Positions 48,955 to 58,967 of a stretch of 64,000 nucleotides of DNA are shown piece after piece. Source of the stretch: Opitutaceae bacterium (GTDB lineage Bacteria; Verrucomicrobiota; Verrucomicrobiia; Opitutales; Opitutaceae); assembly GCA_028691845.1 (NCBI GenBank), contig JAQUYL010000008.1:62001-126000 (forward strand). The letters run 5' to 3'. The notes beneath the pieces were generated by a model. The model did not search any database. It saw nothing but the letters and a program-made list of their open reading frames with translations, and was not told where the DNA came from. A program made the position numbers and the translations under genes. Each line of letters opens with the position of its first letter. The stretch's first letter is position 1.

Positions 48955-49980
48955 ATGAAGACGTCACTCCTCCTGGTTCCACTTTCCACCCTGGCCCTGC
49001 TGGCGGGATGCGCCAAACATTCCACCCCCGGCGAAGCCGCCGCATCCCTGCCCCCGGCCACCGTCCGCATCGCCACGGTCCAGGCCGAGACAGCGCCGGT
49101 GATCACAGGGGTGACCGGCACCATCCGGCCCGCCCAACGGGCCACGATCGCCGCCAAGGTAATGGGGACAATCCAGGACCTGCCGGTGACCCTCGGCCAG
49201 CACGTCCGCGCCGGCGACATCCTGGCCAGGATCGCCGCGGACGAGATTTCCACGCGCGTACTCCAGGCGCAGTCACAGCTCAACCAGGCCCGGCGAGACC
49301 TCGACCGTGAGCGTGATCTCCTCGCCAAGGGAGCCAGCACAGCGGACATGGTCAAGGGACTGGAAGACCGCTTTGCAATGACGCAGGCCATGGTCCGCGA
49401 GGCTGAAGTCATGCTCGGTTACACGATGATCCGCGCGCCATTCGATGGAGTGGTGGCCCGCAAATTTGCCCACGCCGGCGATCTCGCCGCTCCCGGCATG
49501 CCCCTGCTCGAAGTCGAGGGCACCGACGCCTTCCAAGTCGAGGCCGGCATTCCCGATTCGCTCGTCTCCGGTCTCTCCGTCGGCACGACCATCACGGTTG
49601 AAGTCCCCGCAGCGAACGCCACCTTCAGCGGCAATCTCGCCGAGGTTTCCTCGGCGGCCGATGCCTCGGCCCGCACGGTGGCGGTGAAGATCGCCGTCCC
49701 GGCCGGCACCGCCGTCCGCTCCGGCCAATTCGCCCGCCTGCAGGTGCCCGGCGAGTCCGTCCGCGCCCTCCTGGCCCCGGCTGCAGCGGTGACTTCCTAC
49801 GGTCAGATGCAACGCGTGTTCATTGCCGCGGGCGACCGCGCGGAACTCCGCCTGATCAAGACCGGAGCTGCGCATGGCGACCGCATCGAGATCCTCGCCG
49901 GCCTAGCCGAAGGCGAGAGGGTTGTCGTCAGCCCGCCGACCGGACTTCGGGAAGGCCAGCCGCTGGAGGTCCGGCCGTGA
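48955..49980 (+). CDS. RND efflux periplasmic adaptor (membrane-fusion protein)
   Basis: The 341-residue lipoprotein (LALLAGC lipobox, Cys about residue 19) has the adaptor layout: lipoyl half-motifs [13 protein letters not shown] and [32 protein letters not shown] surround a coiled-coil hairpin ([20 protein letters not shown]), followed by a beta barrel. It links TolC to the RND pump. It ends with a stop overlapping the pump gene start (GTGA). ATG 48955 is immediately before the signal peptide. Confidence 0.9.
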   Translation: MKTSLLLVPLSTLALLAGCAKHSTPGEAAASLPPATVRIATVQAETAPVITGVTGTIRPAQRATIAAKVMGTIQDLPVTLGQHVRAGDILARIAADEISTRVLQAQSQLNQARRDLDRERDLLAKGASTADMVKGLEDRFAMTQAMVREAEVMLGYTMIRAPFDGVVARKFAHAGDLAAPGMPLLEVEGTDAFQVEAGIPDSLVSGLSVGTTITVEVPAANATFSGNLAEVSSAADASARTVAVKIAVPAGTAVRSGQFARLQVPGESVRALLAPAAAVTSYGQMQRVFIAAGDRAELRLIKTGAAHGDRIEILAGLAEGERVVVSPPTGLREGQPLEVRP

Positions 49981-52900
49981 GCGCCCCCCACTCCTCGCCT
50001 TTCCCCGATCCGGCGCGCTATGGCTTCGCCGGCCGCCTGGCCGCGCGGTTCATCGACTCGAAGCTGACCCCGATCCTTGTCGCCGCCTCGCTCCTGCTCG
50101 GCGCGTTCGCAGTCCTCATGCTGCCGCGCGAAGAGGAGCCGCAGATCAAGGTGCCGATGGTCGACGTAATGGTCGCCATGCCCGGCGCGAGCGCGCACGA
50201 GGTAGAGAACCGCGTCACCCGGCCGATGGAGAAGCTCCTCTGGGAGATTCCGGGCGTCGAATACCTCTACTCGACCGCCAGCCCCGGCGGCAACCTCACC
50301 ATCGTCCGCTTCAAGGTCGGCACTGATCTCGAGACCGCGATCGTCCGGCTCAATCAAAAGCTGCAGACCAATTTCGACCGCATCCCGATCGGCGTCAGCT
50401 TTCCGCTGATCAAGCCGCGCACGATTGATGATGTGCCGATTGTCGCCCTCACGTTCCACAGTGCCCGCTACGACCATTACACCCTGCGCCGCATCGCCGT
50501 GCAGGTTGACGATGCCATCAAAGCCATCCCGCAGATCGCCGAGACCACCATCATCGGCGGCAACCGGCGGCAGGTTCGCGTATCGATCGACCCGGCGCGC
50601 CTCACCTCGTACAACCTCAGCGCCTCGTACCTCGTGCCGATGCTCCAGCAGGCCAACGCGCAGGCGCACACCGGCGCGCAAGCCGTCGCCAACCAGGAGA
50701 CCCTCCTGCAAACCGGCACGTTCTTCCGCGACGCCCGTGATGTCGGCGCCGTCGTTGTCGGGGTGGCTGATGGCCGGCCCGTTTACCTGCGGGATGTCGC
50801 CGCCATCACTGACGGCCCGGAGGAACCGTCCAACTATGTGCTGTTCGGGATGGGCGCCAGTGCCCAAACCCGTGCCGATCCCGGCGTCGCCGGGGACGGC
50901 GATGCCCGCCAGGAACAGGCCGCGGTCACCCTCAGCATCGCCAAGCGCCCTGGCGCCAACGCCGTCGAGGTGGTCGCCAACGTGCTCAGGATGGCCGATT
51001 CATTCAAGGGCACGCTAATTCCCGCCGATGTCACGATGTCGGTGACGCGCGATTACGGTGCCACCGCCAGCGAGAAGTCCAATGAACTGCTCCTGCACAT
51101 GGGCCTGGCCGTCTTCGGCGTGGCCATCCTCATCCTGCTGTTCCTTGGCTGGCGCGAATCGATCGTGGTGCTTCTCGCCATCCCGGTCACGCTCGGTCTC
51201 ACCCTGCTGGTTTTCTATCTCTACGGCTACACGCTCAACCGCATCACGCTCTTCGCGCTGATCTTCTCCATCGGCATCCTGGTCGACGACGCCATCGTGG
51301 TGGTCGAAAACATTGTCCGCCACATGGGCCTGCCCAGCTGCCGCCGCAAGCACCTCCTCCAGATCGCCGTCGATGCGGTGGACGAAGTCGGCAATCCAAC
51401 GATCCTCGCCACCTGGGCGGTGATCGCCGCCGTGCTGCCGATGGCGGCCGTCAGCGGCATGATGGGGCCCTACATGCGCCCAATCCCGATCGGTTCGAGT
51501 GCCGCCATGCTTTTCTCGCTGCTCGTGGCCTTTGCCGTCACGCCGTGGGCCGCGATCAAGGTCCTGCGCGGCCATGCCCGGCACAACGGTCACTCCACCG
51601 AATTCATCGATGCGCCGCTCACCGAGGAGGAGGAGGCCGCCGACGAAACCATGCCCGACACGCTGTTCACGCGCCTCTACCGGCGGTTCATGGAGCCGCT
51701 GCTCGCGCACCGGAGCTGGCGCTGGGCGTTCCTTGCCGTCGTCGCCGGGCTCACCGTCGGCTCAATGGGCCTCATCGGCATCGGCGCCGTGAAGGTCAAG
51801 ATGCTGCCCTTCGACAACAAGTCGGAGTTCCAGGTGATCCTCAACATGCCGGAGGGCGCCACGCTTGAGCAGACGGCGCGAGTCGCCCGGGAGATGGCCG
51901 CCGCAGTGCGCACCGAACCCGAGGTGCGCGACTACCAGATCTACGTCGGCACTGCCTCGCCGTTCAATTTCAACGGCCTGGTGCGCCATTACTTCATGCG
52001 CCGCGGCTCCAATGTCGCCGACCTGCAGGTCAACCTGCGGACGAAGCACGAACGCTCCGCACAGAGCCACGACATTGCCAAGCGCGTCCGTCCGCGCCTC
52101 GCCGCCATAGCCGCCAAATACGATGCCGCCGTGGCCGTCGCCGAGGTGCCGCCCGGCCCGCCCGTGCTCCAGACCATCGTCGCCGAAATCTACGCTCCGA
52201 CCGAGGAGATGCGGATCAAGCTCGCCGCGCGGGTGCGCGAGATAATGCGGGGCACCGATGGCGTCGTCGACATCGACTGGTATACCGAGGAACTGCAGCC
52301 GAAGATCATCTTCCACGTCGACAAGACCAAGGCCGCCTTGCATGGCCTCACCGAGGCCGCCATCGCCCGCACCGTGCAGATGGCAGTCCAGGGCTACCCG
52401 GTCACGCTCCTGCACGAACCCGGCCACCGGGAGGACGTGAACATCGTGCTCGAGATTCCGCGGGCTCTCCGCGCCCGGCCCGAGGATCTGCTGGCCTTGA
52501 CCGTCCGCTCTGAGATGAACCCCCAAGCCCCCCTCGTGCCGTTGAGCGAGCTTGTCACGGTCGAAAAGACCCTGGGGGAGCGGAACCATTACCACAAGAA
52601 TCTCCAGAACGTGACCTATGTCACCGCCGACGTGGCGGGCGCCATCGAGAGTCCGGTCTATGCCATCCTCAGGATGAACCGTGCCCTCGCCCAACTGGAC
52701 GGCCGCGAGTTCGGGGGCACGCAGCCGACGGTCAAAATCCATAATTCCACCATGCCCTTCGACGACCGCGAACCCGCGATGAAGTGGGATGGCGAGTGGC
52801 AGGTGACGATCGAGGTGTTCCGCGACCTCGGTCTGGCCTTCGGCGCCGTGCTAATTCTGATCTACATGCTCATGGTCGGCTGGTTCAAAAACTACTCCAC

Positions 52901-53348
52901 CCCGCTCATCGTCATGACCGTGATCCCGTTTTCGCTCATCGGCATCCTGCCCGCGCACGCCGCGATGGGAGCGTTCTTCACCGCCACCTCCATGATCGGG
53001 TTCATGGCCGGGGCCGGCATTGTGGTGCGCAATTCGATCATCCTCGTCGATTTCATCGAACTGCGCCTCGGTCACGGCCGCTCGCTGCGCGACGCCTGCC
53101 TCGAGTCCGGCGCGGTGCGCTTCCGGCCGATGATGCTGACCGCGTTCGCCGTGGTGGTCGGCGGCCTGGTAATTCTCGCTGATCCAATCTTCCAGGGCCT
53201 GGCGATCTCGCTGCTTTTCGGCGCCATCGCCTCGCTCATTGTCAGCCCGCTGGCCGTGCCGCTCATCTATTACATGACGCACGCCGGCAAGCACGCCCAA
53301 CCCCCATCGTCTACCGGCGGCGACGGCCGCAGTGAAACGTCTCCATGA
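49977..53348 (+). CDS. RND-family efflux pump (AcrB/MMPL superfamily)
   Basis: A 1123-residue RND transporter with 12 helices in two halves and two large periplasmic loops. [17 protein letters not shown] opens the porter domain, and the proton-relay helix [20 protein letters not shown] contains the DD pair required for coupling. The second-half counterpart [19 protein letters not shown] is typical. It is longer than AcrB mainly through an acidic insertion ([16 protein letters not shown]) after helix 6. It belongs to the hydrophobe/metal-type RND group; the substrate is not clear. It starts at GTG 49977. Confidence 0.9.
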   Translation: MSAPHSSPFPDPARYGFAGRLAARFIDSKLTPILVAASLLLGAFAVLMLPREEEPQIKVPMVDVMVAMPGASAHEVENRVTRPMEKLLWEIPGVEYLYSTASPGGNLTIVRFKVGTDLETAIVRLNQKLQTNFDRIPIGVSFPLIKPRTIDDVPIVALTFHSARYDHYTLRRIAVQVDDAIKAIPQIAETTIIGGNRRQVRVSIDPARLTSYNLSASYLVPMLQQANAQAHTGAQAVANQETLLQTGTFFRDARDVGAVVVGVADGRPVYLRDVAAITDGPEEPSNYVLFGMGASAQTRADPGVAGDGDARQEQAAVTLSIAKRPGANAVEVVANVLRMADSFKGTLIPADVTMSVTRDYGATASEKSNELLLHMGLAVFGVAILILLFLGWRESIVVLLAIPVTLGLTLLVFYLYGYTLNRITLFALIFSIGILVDDAIVVVENIVRHMGLPSCRRKHLLQIAVDAVDEVGNPTILATWAVIAAVLPMAAVSGMMGPYMRPIPIGSSAAMLFSLLVAFAVTPWAAIKVLRGHARHNGHSTEFIDAPLTEEEEAADETMPDTLFTRLYRRFMEPLLAHRSWRWAFLAVVAGLTVGSMGLIGIGAVKVKMLPFDNKSEFQVILNMPEGATLEQTARVAREMAAAVRTEPEVRDYQIYVGTASPFNFNGLVRHYFMRRGSNVADLQVNLRTKHERSAQSHDIAKRVRPRLAAIAAKYDAAVAVAEVPPGPPVLQTIVAEIYAPTEEMRIKLAARVREIMRGTDGVVDIDWYTEELQPKIIFHVDKTKAALHGLTEAAIARTVQMAVQGYPVTLLHEPGHREDVNIVLEIPRALRARPEDLLALTVRSEMNPQAPLVPLSELVTVEKTLGERNHYHKNLQNVTYVTADVAGAIESPVYAILRMNRALAQLDGREFGGTQPTVKIHNSTMPFDDREPAMKWDGEWQVTIEVFRDLGLAFGAVLILIYMLMVGWFKNYSTPLIVMTVIPFSLIGILPAHAAMGAFFTATSMIGFMAGAGIVVRNSIILVDFIELRLGHGRSLRDACLESGAVRFRPMMLTAFAVVVGGLVILADPIFQGLAISLLFGAIASLIVSPLAVPLIYYMTHAGKHAQPPSSTGGDGRSETSP

Positions 53349-53737
53349 ACCTGTTCCTCCTTATCCTCGCGCTCGTCATGGTCGCCTTCGTCGCCCGCCA
53401 GTTCATCGCCGCCCGCCCCGGCCTCGCGCCCGCCGCCGCGCAGACCGCCCTCCACGACGGCTCCGCCGTGCTCGTCGACGTCCGCGAAGCTCCCGAGTGG
53501 GCCGACGGGGTGCTCAAGGGCGCCGCGCTCCTGCCGCTGAGCGACCTGCGCAGCGGCCGCCGGAGCTGGCGTCCGTTCCTTGAGAAGAGCCAAGGCAAAA
53601 GGATCCTGCTGTATTGCCACTCAGGCACGCGATCCGGCATGGCCGCCTCCACTTTGCGTGGGGAGGGCTTCGATGCCGTCAATCTCGGCAGCTTCGGCGG
53701 GCTCGTTCGCGGCGGACTGCCTGTGCGCAAGCCGTAG
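53345..53737 (+). CDS. Membrane-anchored rhodanese-like protein
   Basis: The 130-residue protein has an N-terminal membrane helix ([20 protein letters not shown]) and a rhodanese domain: [20 protein letters not shown], then [17 protein letters not shown] with active-site Cys and a six-residue loop. Rhodaneses transfer sulfane sulfur; this one would face the periplasm. ATG 53345 overlaps the pump stop (ATGA), so it belongs to the efflux operon. Confidence 0.9.
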   Translation: MNLFLLILALVMVAFVARQFIAARPGLAPAAAQTALHDGSAVLVDVREAPEWADGVLKGAALLPLSDLRSGRRSWRPFLEKSQGKRILLYCHSGTRSGMAASTLRGEGFDAVNLGSFGGLVRGGLPVRKP

Positions 53738-54238
53738 CTTTCCCCTCTGAACGACGACCTCGCCGACAGCCAAACCGATCCCTTCTCCACCAATAAATTC
53801 GCTCAGCCAGCCGGGTGGGCAGCTGACCGCCTCCCCGCCACCCTCTGCTCATCCCGACCAAGCCAGGGGGGCCAAGCCTCCCGGCTTAGGCCCTCCCAAT
53901 ATATCCCCTTACCCCGCCAAACTGAGGCTGCCCGATTTGAGGGACACAGCTCACAAGGATTTGAGCGCAAGATCCGCAAATTGCTGCGCTATGTCATGAG
54001 TCGCGCCGGTCAGGACGTCCTGCAATGCGCCAGCAGGTGCCTTTCCCCTCCCACGCAGGCCGCCCAGAAAAGCCTGAAAATACTCGAACAAGGCGGCGCC
54101 AGCCGTGAGGTGCGGCTCTTGACACCCAAGGGGGGATCGCGCGAGTGTCTAAGAGGAAATTGAGCCCCCCCCGGCAGGCCGCCACCCTTCCACTGAGGAG
54201 TGCCGGTCAAGACCGGAAAGAAAAGAAATAATACCCCG
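53738..54238. other. Intergenic region after the efflux operon
   Basis: These 500 bp contain no credible gene. A short inverted repeat GCCGGTCAAGACCGGA is at 54202-54217, just before the PstS-like gene. No promoter consensus was recognised. Confidence 0.4.
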
Positions 54239-55282
54239 ATGATCGCACGACCGTTCACCGCCTTCGTGGTCGCCATAGCGGCCACTCTTGCCACCAACCT
54301 GCCCGCGGACCAACTGCCCCGCTACGTCAAGAAGACTAACGCGCGCGGCACAATCCGCATTTGCGGCGACATGCAGGGGGGGCTGCTCAAGCTACTGGAA
54401 GACGCCTTCGTCAAGATCCACCCGAACGTCCGTTTTTCCGAGATTCCCGGGGCCAGCCAGCTCGCCGTACCCGCCATGGTCCTCGGGGTCGCCGACCTAG
54501 GCATCGCCGGCGCGCCGGCGGAGCCCGCCCAGCTCTACCTTCTCGACAAGGTGGGTCCGGCCCGGCCTGTTGAGATCTCCATAGCCGGCGGGTCATTCGA
54601 CGTCAGGGGACGAAGCGCCGTGCTGACCATTTACGTCCACCGGACCAATCCGCTCGATAAGCTGACCGTGAGGCAATTGGAGGGAATCTTCGCCGAGGCG
54701 CGCAACGCCGGCTGGAAGGATAATCTCTGGAACGACGCCCAGGCTCGCGGTGCCGAGGAAAACATTCGCACCTGGGGGCAGCTTGGCCTGACGGGCGAAT
54801 GGGCGAACCGGGAAATCCACACCTACGGCCTGTCGTGGGGTGGCGGGAACATTTTCATGAGCCGGCTTCTGACCGGGGATTCCGGCAAGTGGAATCCCAC
54901 TTTCCGGTCGTACAACATTGAGGGCTTCGCCAGTGGCAAGGCCCTGATGCCACAGATGATGGCCGACATGTCCGCCGATCCGTCGTGCATCGGGTTCACG
55001 CTGATGATTTTCGCCGCGGGGCACAACGATGTGAAGCCAGTGCCTCTGGCCTGGAATGAGCAGGGACCATATTTGCTGCCCTCCAGGGAGACCCTGGCAA
55101 ACCGGACCTACCCCCTCAACCGGGACATCTTCATCTATGCCTGCGTCCCGCTAGACCGCGCCAAGTCGGAATTCCTGCGCTTCATCCTCAGCGCCGAAGG
55201 GCAAAAGATCGTGGCCGACCACGGTATATTCAACCCTCTGACCGCCGGCGCCATCCAGGAGCAGCTCAGGAAATTCGAGTGA
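54239..55282 (+). CDS. PstS-like solute-binding protein
   Basis: The 347-residue secreted protein (signal peptide PFTAFVVAIAATLATNLPA) has a PstS-like domain: ARGTIRICGDMQGGLLKLLEDAF, VADLGIAGAPAEP, SAVLTIYVHRTNPLDKLTVRQLEGIF. It is a paralogue of the protein at 18911, sharing EENIRTWGQLGLTGEWA. No transporter genes are adjacent. ATG 54239 is chosen for the signal peptide. It may bind phosphate or another oxyanion. Confidence 0.8.
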   Translation: MIARPFTAFVVAIAATLATNLPADQLPRYVKKTNARGTIRICGDMQGGLLKLLEDAFVKIHPNVRFSEIPGASQLAVPAMVLGVADLGIAGAPAEPAQLYLLDKVGPARPVEISIAGGSFDVRGRSAVLTIYVHRTNPLDKLTVRQLEGIFAEARNAGWKDNLWNDAQARGAEENIRTWGQLGLTGEWANREIHTYGLSWGGGNIFMSRLLTGDSGKWNPTFRSYNIEGFASGKALMPQMMADMSADPSCIGFTLMIFAAGHNDVKPVPLAWNEQGPYLLPSRETLANRTYPLNRDIFIYACVPLDRAKSEFLRFILSAEGQKIVADHGIFNPLTAGAIQEQLRKFE

Positions 55283-55456
55283 TTTCGCCGGCGTTCATCT
55301 GAACGCGCGTGCCGGCCCCGGTAGTCCTGTGGACTGACTCGACTTTCCGGGCCAGGGGCAGGTCGCGCCCACCAGCTGCCGCCCTCACCCCCGAGGGCAG
55401 TGTGGGCGGCCCCCCCGGGCCAATCACGATCGCAAGCACTGCGTGGCGCGGGGGAA

Positions 55457-56698
55457 TCACTCCGTCTCGTCAGTGGGAACAATGCCCTGCGCCGTGTGGC
55501 GGGCGTGACTTGGCAACTGCTGAAAGCGCGAGAGCATGAAAACCAGTCCCACGATGTACAGGACCGCGGTCGCCCAGAAGACCGAGCGCAGGCCCAACGC
55601 CCCACCAATAAAGGCCCCCGAGAGCGGCCCTATCGCATTTGCCAGGGAGATCGCAGTCGCCCCGAGTCCAAACGCGGCGCCGCGCCGGTTGGCCGGCACC
55701 AACCCGGCCAGCAGTGCGTTCGCTCCGGGCATCAGCCCGCCAAGGAACAATCCAAGCACGATCCGCAGCGCGAAGAGCTCGGCGGGGCTGTGCACGAAAG
55801 CCTGCGGCACGCAACTGAGCGCAGCGCCAAGCAGGCACACAGGGAGTATCCGGCGGTGACCGAAGCGATCTCCGATCCGCCCTGCCAGCACCGCGGCGAT
55901 TGCGCTGGCGATGCCGGTGCCGGCCAGAATCACCCCGGCCGTGCTTGCCGCGTTCATCCCGTTTGCGAGTTCATTGATAAACAATGCCAGAATCGGCGTT
56001 ACGACCGTATTGCCATACTGGATGAGGAACGAGAGACCCATGACCAGCAGCAGACCCGGAACGGACAGCAGCCGCCGGCTATTCGCGAGAACCCCCGGAC
56101 ACGGGACATTGGCGGGCGGCGGCGTGAAGGATTCACGCACGAACGCGACGACGAGCAGAAATGCTGCAAACATGAGCCCGCCAGCGGCGAAGCACGCAAC
56201 GCGATAGCCCAGCCGATCCGCAATGAAACCACCGATGAGCGGTCCCAGCGACGTGCCACCGTAAAGCGCCACCTGCATGAGCCCAAGCGACGAGCCCAGG
56301 CGTGCATGCGGCACCGATGTCGCCACAAGCGCGTTGGATGCCGCGACCGTGCCAGTGAAGGCGCCCTGCAAGAAGCGCAGCACCAGCAATTGCCAGGGGT
56401 GGTGCACCAGGCCCATCAGCCCCAGCGTGATGCTCGCCGCACCGATTGACCGCAGAACCATGATGCGTCGCCCGTGACGGTCGGCAAGGCTGCCCCAAAA
56501 CGGCTGGGCGACCGCCATCGTTATTGCGGCTGCAGCACCAATGACGCCCGCCCAACGTGCTGCCGCAGCATTGTCCGTGATCCCAAGATCGCGCACATAG
56601 AGCGGGATGAAGGGAAACACGAAACTGAATGCGATCATCACGCAAGTCTGCGCAATGAAGAGTGATACAAGATTGGCTTTCCAGGCGGTAGGCATCAT
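55457..56698 (-). CDS. MFS efflux transporter (DHA1/MdtG-like)
   Basis: A 413-residue, 12-helix major facilitator: GSLADRHGRRIMVL is motif A, and GRIGDRFGHRRILPVC is its second-half copy. LRFLQGAFTGTVAASNALVA and LGPLIGGFIADRLGYR also match drug:H+ antiporters of the MdtG group. ATG 56698 has GGTGA about 6 bp upstream. It converges with the PstS-like gene and faces the oad leader. The substrate is unknown. Confidence 0.88.
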   Translation of the reverse strand: MMPTAWKANLVSLFIAQTCVMIAFSFVFPFIPLYVRDLGITDNAAAARWAGVIGAAAAITMAVAQPFWGSLADRHGRRIMVLRSIGAASITLGLMGLVHHPWQLLVLRFLQGAFTGTVAASNALVATSVPHARLGSSLGLMQVALYGGTSLGPLIGGFIADRLGYRVACFAAGGLMFAAFLLVVAFVRESFTPPPANVPCPGVLANSRRLLSVPGLLLVMGLSFLIQYGNTVVTPILALFINELANGMNAASTAGVILAGTGIASAIAAVLAGRIGDRFGHRRILPVCLLGAALSCVPQAFVHSPAELFALRIVLGLFLGGLMPGANALLAGLVPANRRGAAFGLGATAISLANAIGPLSGAFIGGALGLRSVFWATAVLYIVGLVFMLSRFQQLPSHARHTAQGIVPTDETE

Positions 56699-57439
56699 GG
56701 GTGATTTCACCCACTGGAGGAAGATGCCTCCCTTATCCGGTGTGTCTAACGTAAATTCCGACCCGGCGTTGAGACTTAAATGACTCGCCTTTCCTGGAAA
56801 AAACGAATCCCACCTGTAATTACATTACCTACAACACAATTACATAGAATGTATGAGCTGGACTTAAACCTACAATCTTCAGGTTGTGATCTGCGTTTTT
56901 AAGGCTGCATCTCAACGACTAACACATTTTCAATGCTATAATGGGTTGGGATTCGGCAATTTTTTACAATTCTCGACACAGAGAATTTCGCAACCGCTTG
57001 TTAAAACGAAGCTTAGGGTGCGCTGTTTGATCAAGGTTGGGTCCAGACAACTCATCACCAGGCCCTAAAATGCGAGTACATCCATCTCATTGGATGTCTT
57101 GACATCATTTGTCAGGACCAATTCTTGTGGACCTTTTTACGAACAAAAAAAATCAACCCATAAAGACGAGACACAATACTGCTGAAGACAGAGTTCGGCT
57201 TCATCGGGAAGCCGACCGGTCGGAGTATTGTCAAACTGTTCTTGGGAAAGAACATCTACGAGGCTTGCCTGTTCACTGCTGGAGCGCAGCGTGCAGCGAT
57301 TTGTAAATGAAAAAACCATAACCCCTGGGAACAAGATGCAACTGGCCGTGGCGATGCCTGCCTCCGATTATCACCGCCGCATCTGTTCCTTCAAGCGCAA
57401 CAACTTCCTGCCTTTACCGTCGTCCCTACCTTACACCAA
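56699..57439. other. AT-rich, hairpin-dense leader upstream of oadB
   Basis: No protein is recognised in these 740 bp, which are clearly more AT-rich than the flanks. Perfect hairpins occur on the + strand: ACATCCA/TGGATGT (57078-57097), GATGTC-TT-GACATC (57093-57106), TCGGCTTC/GAAGCCGA (57195-57215) and TGTTCTT/AAGAACA (57237-57254). TATAAT at 56937-56942 is a possible -10 box. It could be a long regulatory leader of oadBGA or inserted foreign DNA. Confidence 0.5.
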
Positions 57440-58696
57440 ATGATCACCTGGCAAACAGTCCTAAATATCTTCGAGGGCGTCTCCTCGCTCTTTGCGGTAC
57501 ACCCAAAACTGGCGCTGGCCCGTCTCGGCCTCATTGCCCTGGGCTTCCTGCTCATGTACCTCGGCCGCAAGGGGGTGCTTGAGGCGCTAATCATGATCCC
57601 GATGGGGCTGGGCATGTCCACGATCAATGCCGCGGTCATGTTCTTTGACCCGCTCAACCTGCACGGCGGCGTCGGCACCCTCTTTGTCGAGCCCCAGGCA
57701 GGCGCAACTCCCGACGCGATCCGCAACGCCGCCGACCTGATGACCATCCTTCAGATCGACTGGCTCCAGCCCATCTATACGTTCACGTTCAGCAACGGCC
57801 TCATCGCCTGCCTGGTGTTTATGGGCATCGGCTCGCTGCTCGACATCGGCTTCATCCTCGCCCGCCCCTACACGAGCATGATCATCGCGCTCTGCGCCGA
57901 GCTGGGCACGATCCTCACCATCCCGATCGCCACCGCTTTCGGCTTCACCACGAAGCAGGCCGCGGCCATCGCCCTGGTCGGCGGTGCCGACGGCCCAATG
58001 GTGCTCTTCTCCTCCCTCAAGCTCGCCCCCGAGCTTTTCGTCCCCATTGCCGTCGTTGCCTATCTTTACCTCGGCCTCACCTACGGCGGCTATCCCTACC
58101 TCGTGCGCGCCCTCATCCCGAAGCGCCTCCGCTCACTGCCCATGCAGCCACCGAAGAACCAGCGCGAGTTCAGCTCCTTCGAAAAGATGATCGTCGCCTC
58201 GGTCTCCTGCGTCGTGCTTTCGATTCTCCTCCCCGTCGCCGCCCCGCTGATCTTCAGCCTCTTCCTCGGCATCGTCATTCGCGAGTCCGGCATCAAGGCC
58301 TTCCAGGATCTCATCAGTGGCCCCGTCCTCTACCTCTCCACCCTCTTCCTCGGCCTGATGCTCGGCGTCCTCTGCGACGCCAACACCATCATGGATCCAA
58401 AGATCCTCCCGCTGCTCCTCCTCGGCTGCTGCGCCCTGCTGCTCTCGGGCATCGGCGGCATTCTCGGCGGCTACCTCATGTACTTTGTCAGCGGGGGCAA
58501 GGTGAACCCCGTGGTGGGCATCGCCGGTGTCAGCTGCGTTCCCACCACCGCCAAGGTCGCCCAGAAGATCGTCTCGAAGGACAACCCCTCCGCCGTGATC
58601 ATGCCGGCCGCCCTGGGCGCCTGCATCTCCGGCGTCATCACCACCGCGATCATCACCGGCGTCGTCTGCAGCATCCTCGGCAAGCTCGCCAACTGA
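57440..58696 (+). CDS. oadB: Na+-translocating decarboxylase beta subunit
   Basis: The 418-residue membrane protein is the Na+ channel of oxaloacetate/methylmalonyl-CoA-type decarboxylases (OadB/MmdB/GcdB). It has about nine helices with the conserved RLGLIALGFLLMYLGRKGVLEALIMIPMGLGM, GIGSLLDIGFILARPYTSMI, the Asp-containing GGADGPMVLFSSL and NPVVGIAGVSCVPTTAKVAQK. It is the first gene of oadB-oadG-oadA. The substrate is not fixed by this subunit; OadA-like biotin protein follows. Confidence 0.92.
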   Translation: MITWQTVLNIFEGVSSLFAVHPKLALARLGLIALGFLLMYLGRKGVLEALIMIPMGLGMSTINAAVMFFDPLNLHGGVGTLFVEPQAGATPDAIRNAADLMTILQIDWLQPIYTFTFSNGLIACLVFMGIGSLLDIGFILARPYTSMIIALCAELGTILTIPIATAFGFTTKQAAAIALVGGADGPMVLFSSLKLAPELFVPIAVVAYLYLGLTYGGYPYLVRALIPKRLRSLPMQPPKNQREFSSFEKMIVASVSCVVLSILLPVAAPLIFSLFLGIVIRESGIKAFQDLISGPVLYLSTLFLGLMLGVLCDANTIMDPKILPLLLLGCCALLLSGIGGILGGYLMYFVSGGKVNPVVGIAGVSCVPTTAKVAQKIVSKDNPSAVIMPAALGACISGVITTAIITGVVCSILGKLAN

Positions 58697-58707
58697 CATA
58701 TTCCCTC

Positions 58708-58938
58708 ATGAGCCCAATCCCCCTCACTCTCTGGACCTACGCACTTTCCATCGTCTTCGCGATGTCCGTCGCCGCGGTTATCCACGGTCTCGGCTACTTC
58801 GTGAAAGCCCTCCGGCTCGACCGCAACGAGGCACCCCCCGACGCCTCCGTCCCCACCGCCGACACCGAGCGCGAACAGCAGGCCCTTGCCGTCGCGATCG
58901 CGGTGACCCATCACGCCAAGCGCCGGCCGCAATCCTGA
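58708..58938 (+). CDS. Na+-translocating decarboxylase gamma-like subunit
   Basis: A 76-residue protein with one N-terminal membrane helix (LWTYALSIVFAMSVAAVIHGLGYFVKALR) and a soluble Pro/Glu/Ala-rich tail ending in HHAKRRPQS. Position and layout between beta and alpha genes match OadG, which anchors the alpha subunit and binds Zn; the tail His pair fits this. Confidence 0.75.
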   Translation: MSPIPLTLWTYALSIVFAMSVAAVIHGLGYFVKALRLDRNEAPPDASVPTADTEREQQALAVAIAVTHHAKRRPQS

Positions 58939-58967
58939 CCTCCCAACCCAACCCCTCCTTGCCCATT

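Noticed and set aside
20256-56757. The 12-mer CTAACGTAAATT upstream of both the PstS-like gene (20256) and the MFS gene (56746).
   Set aside because: A shared 12-mer is expected by chance in 64 kb; the distances to the starts differ (about 150 and 48 bp) and no dyad is present.
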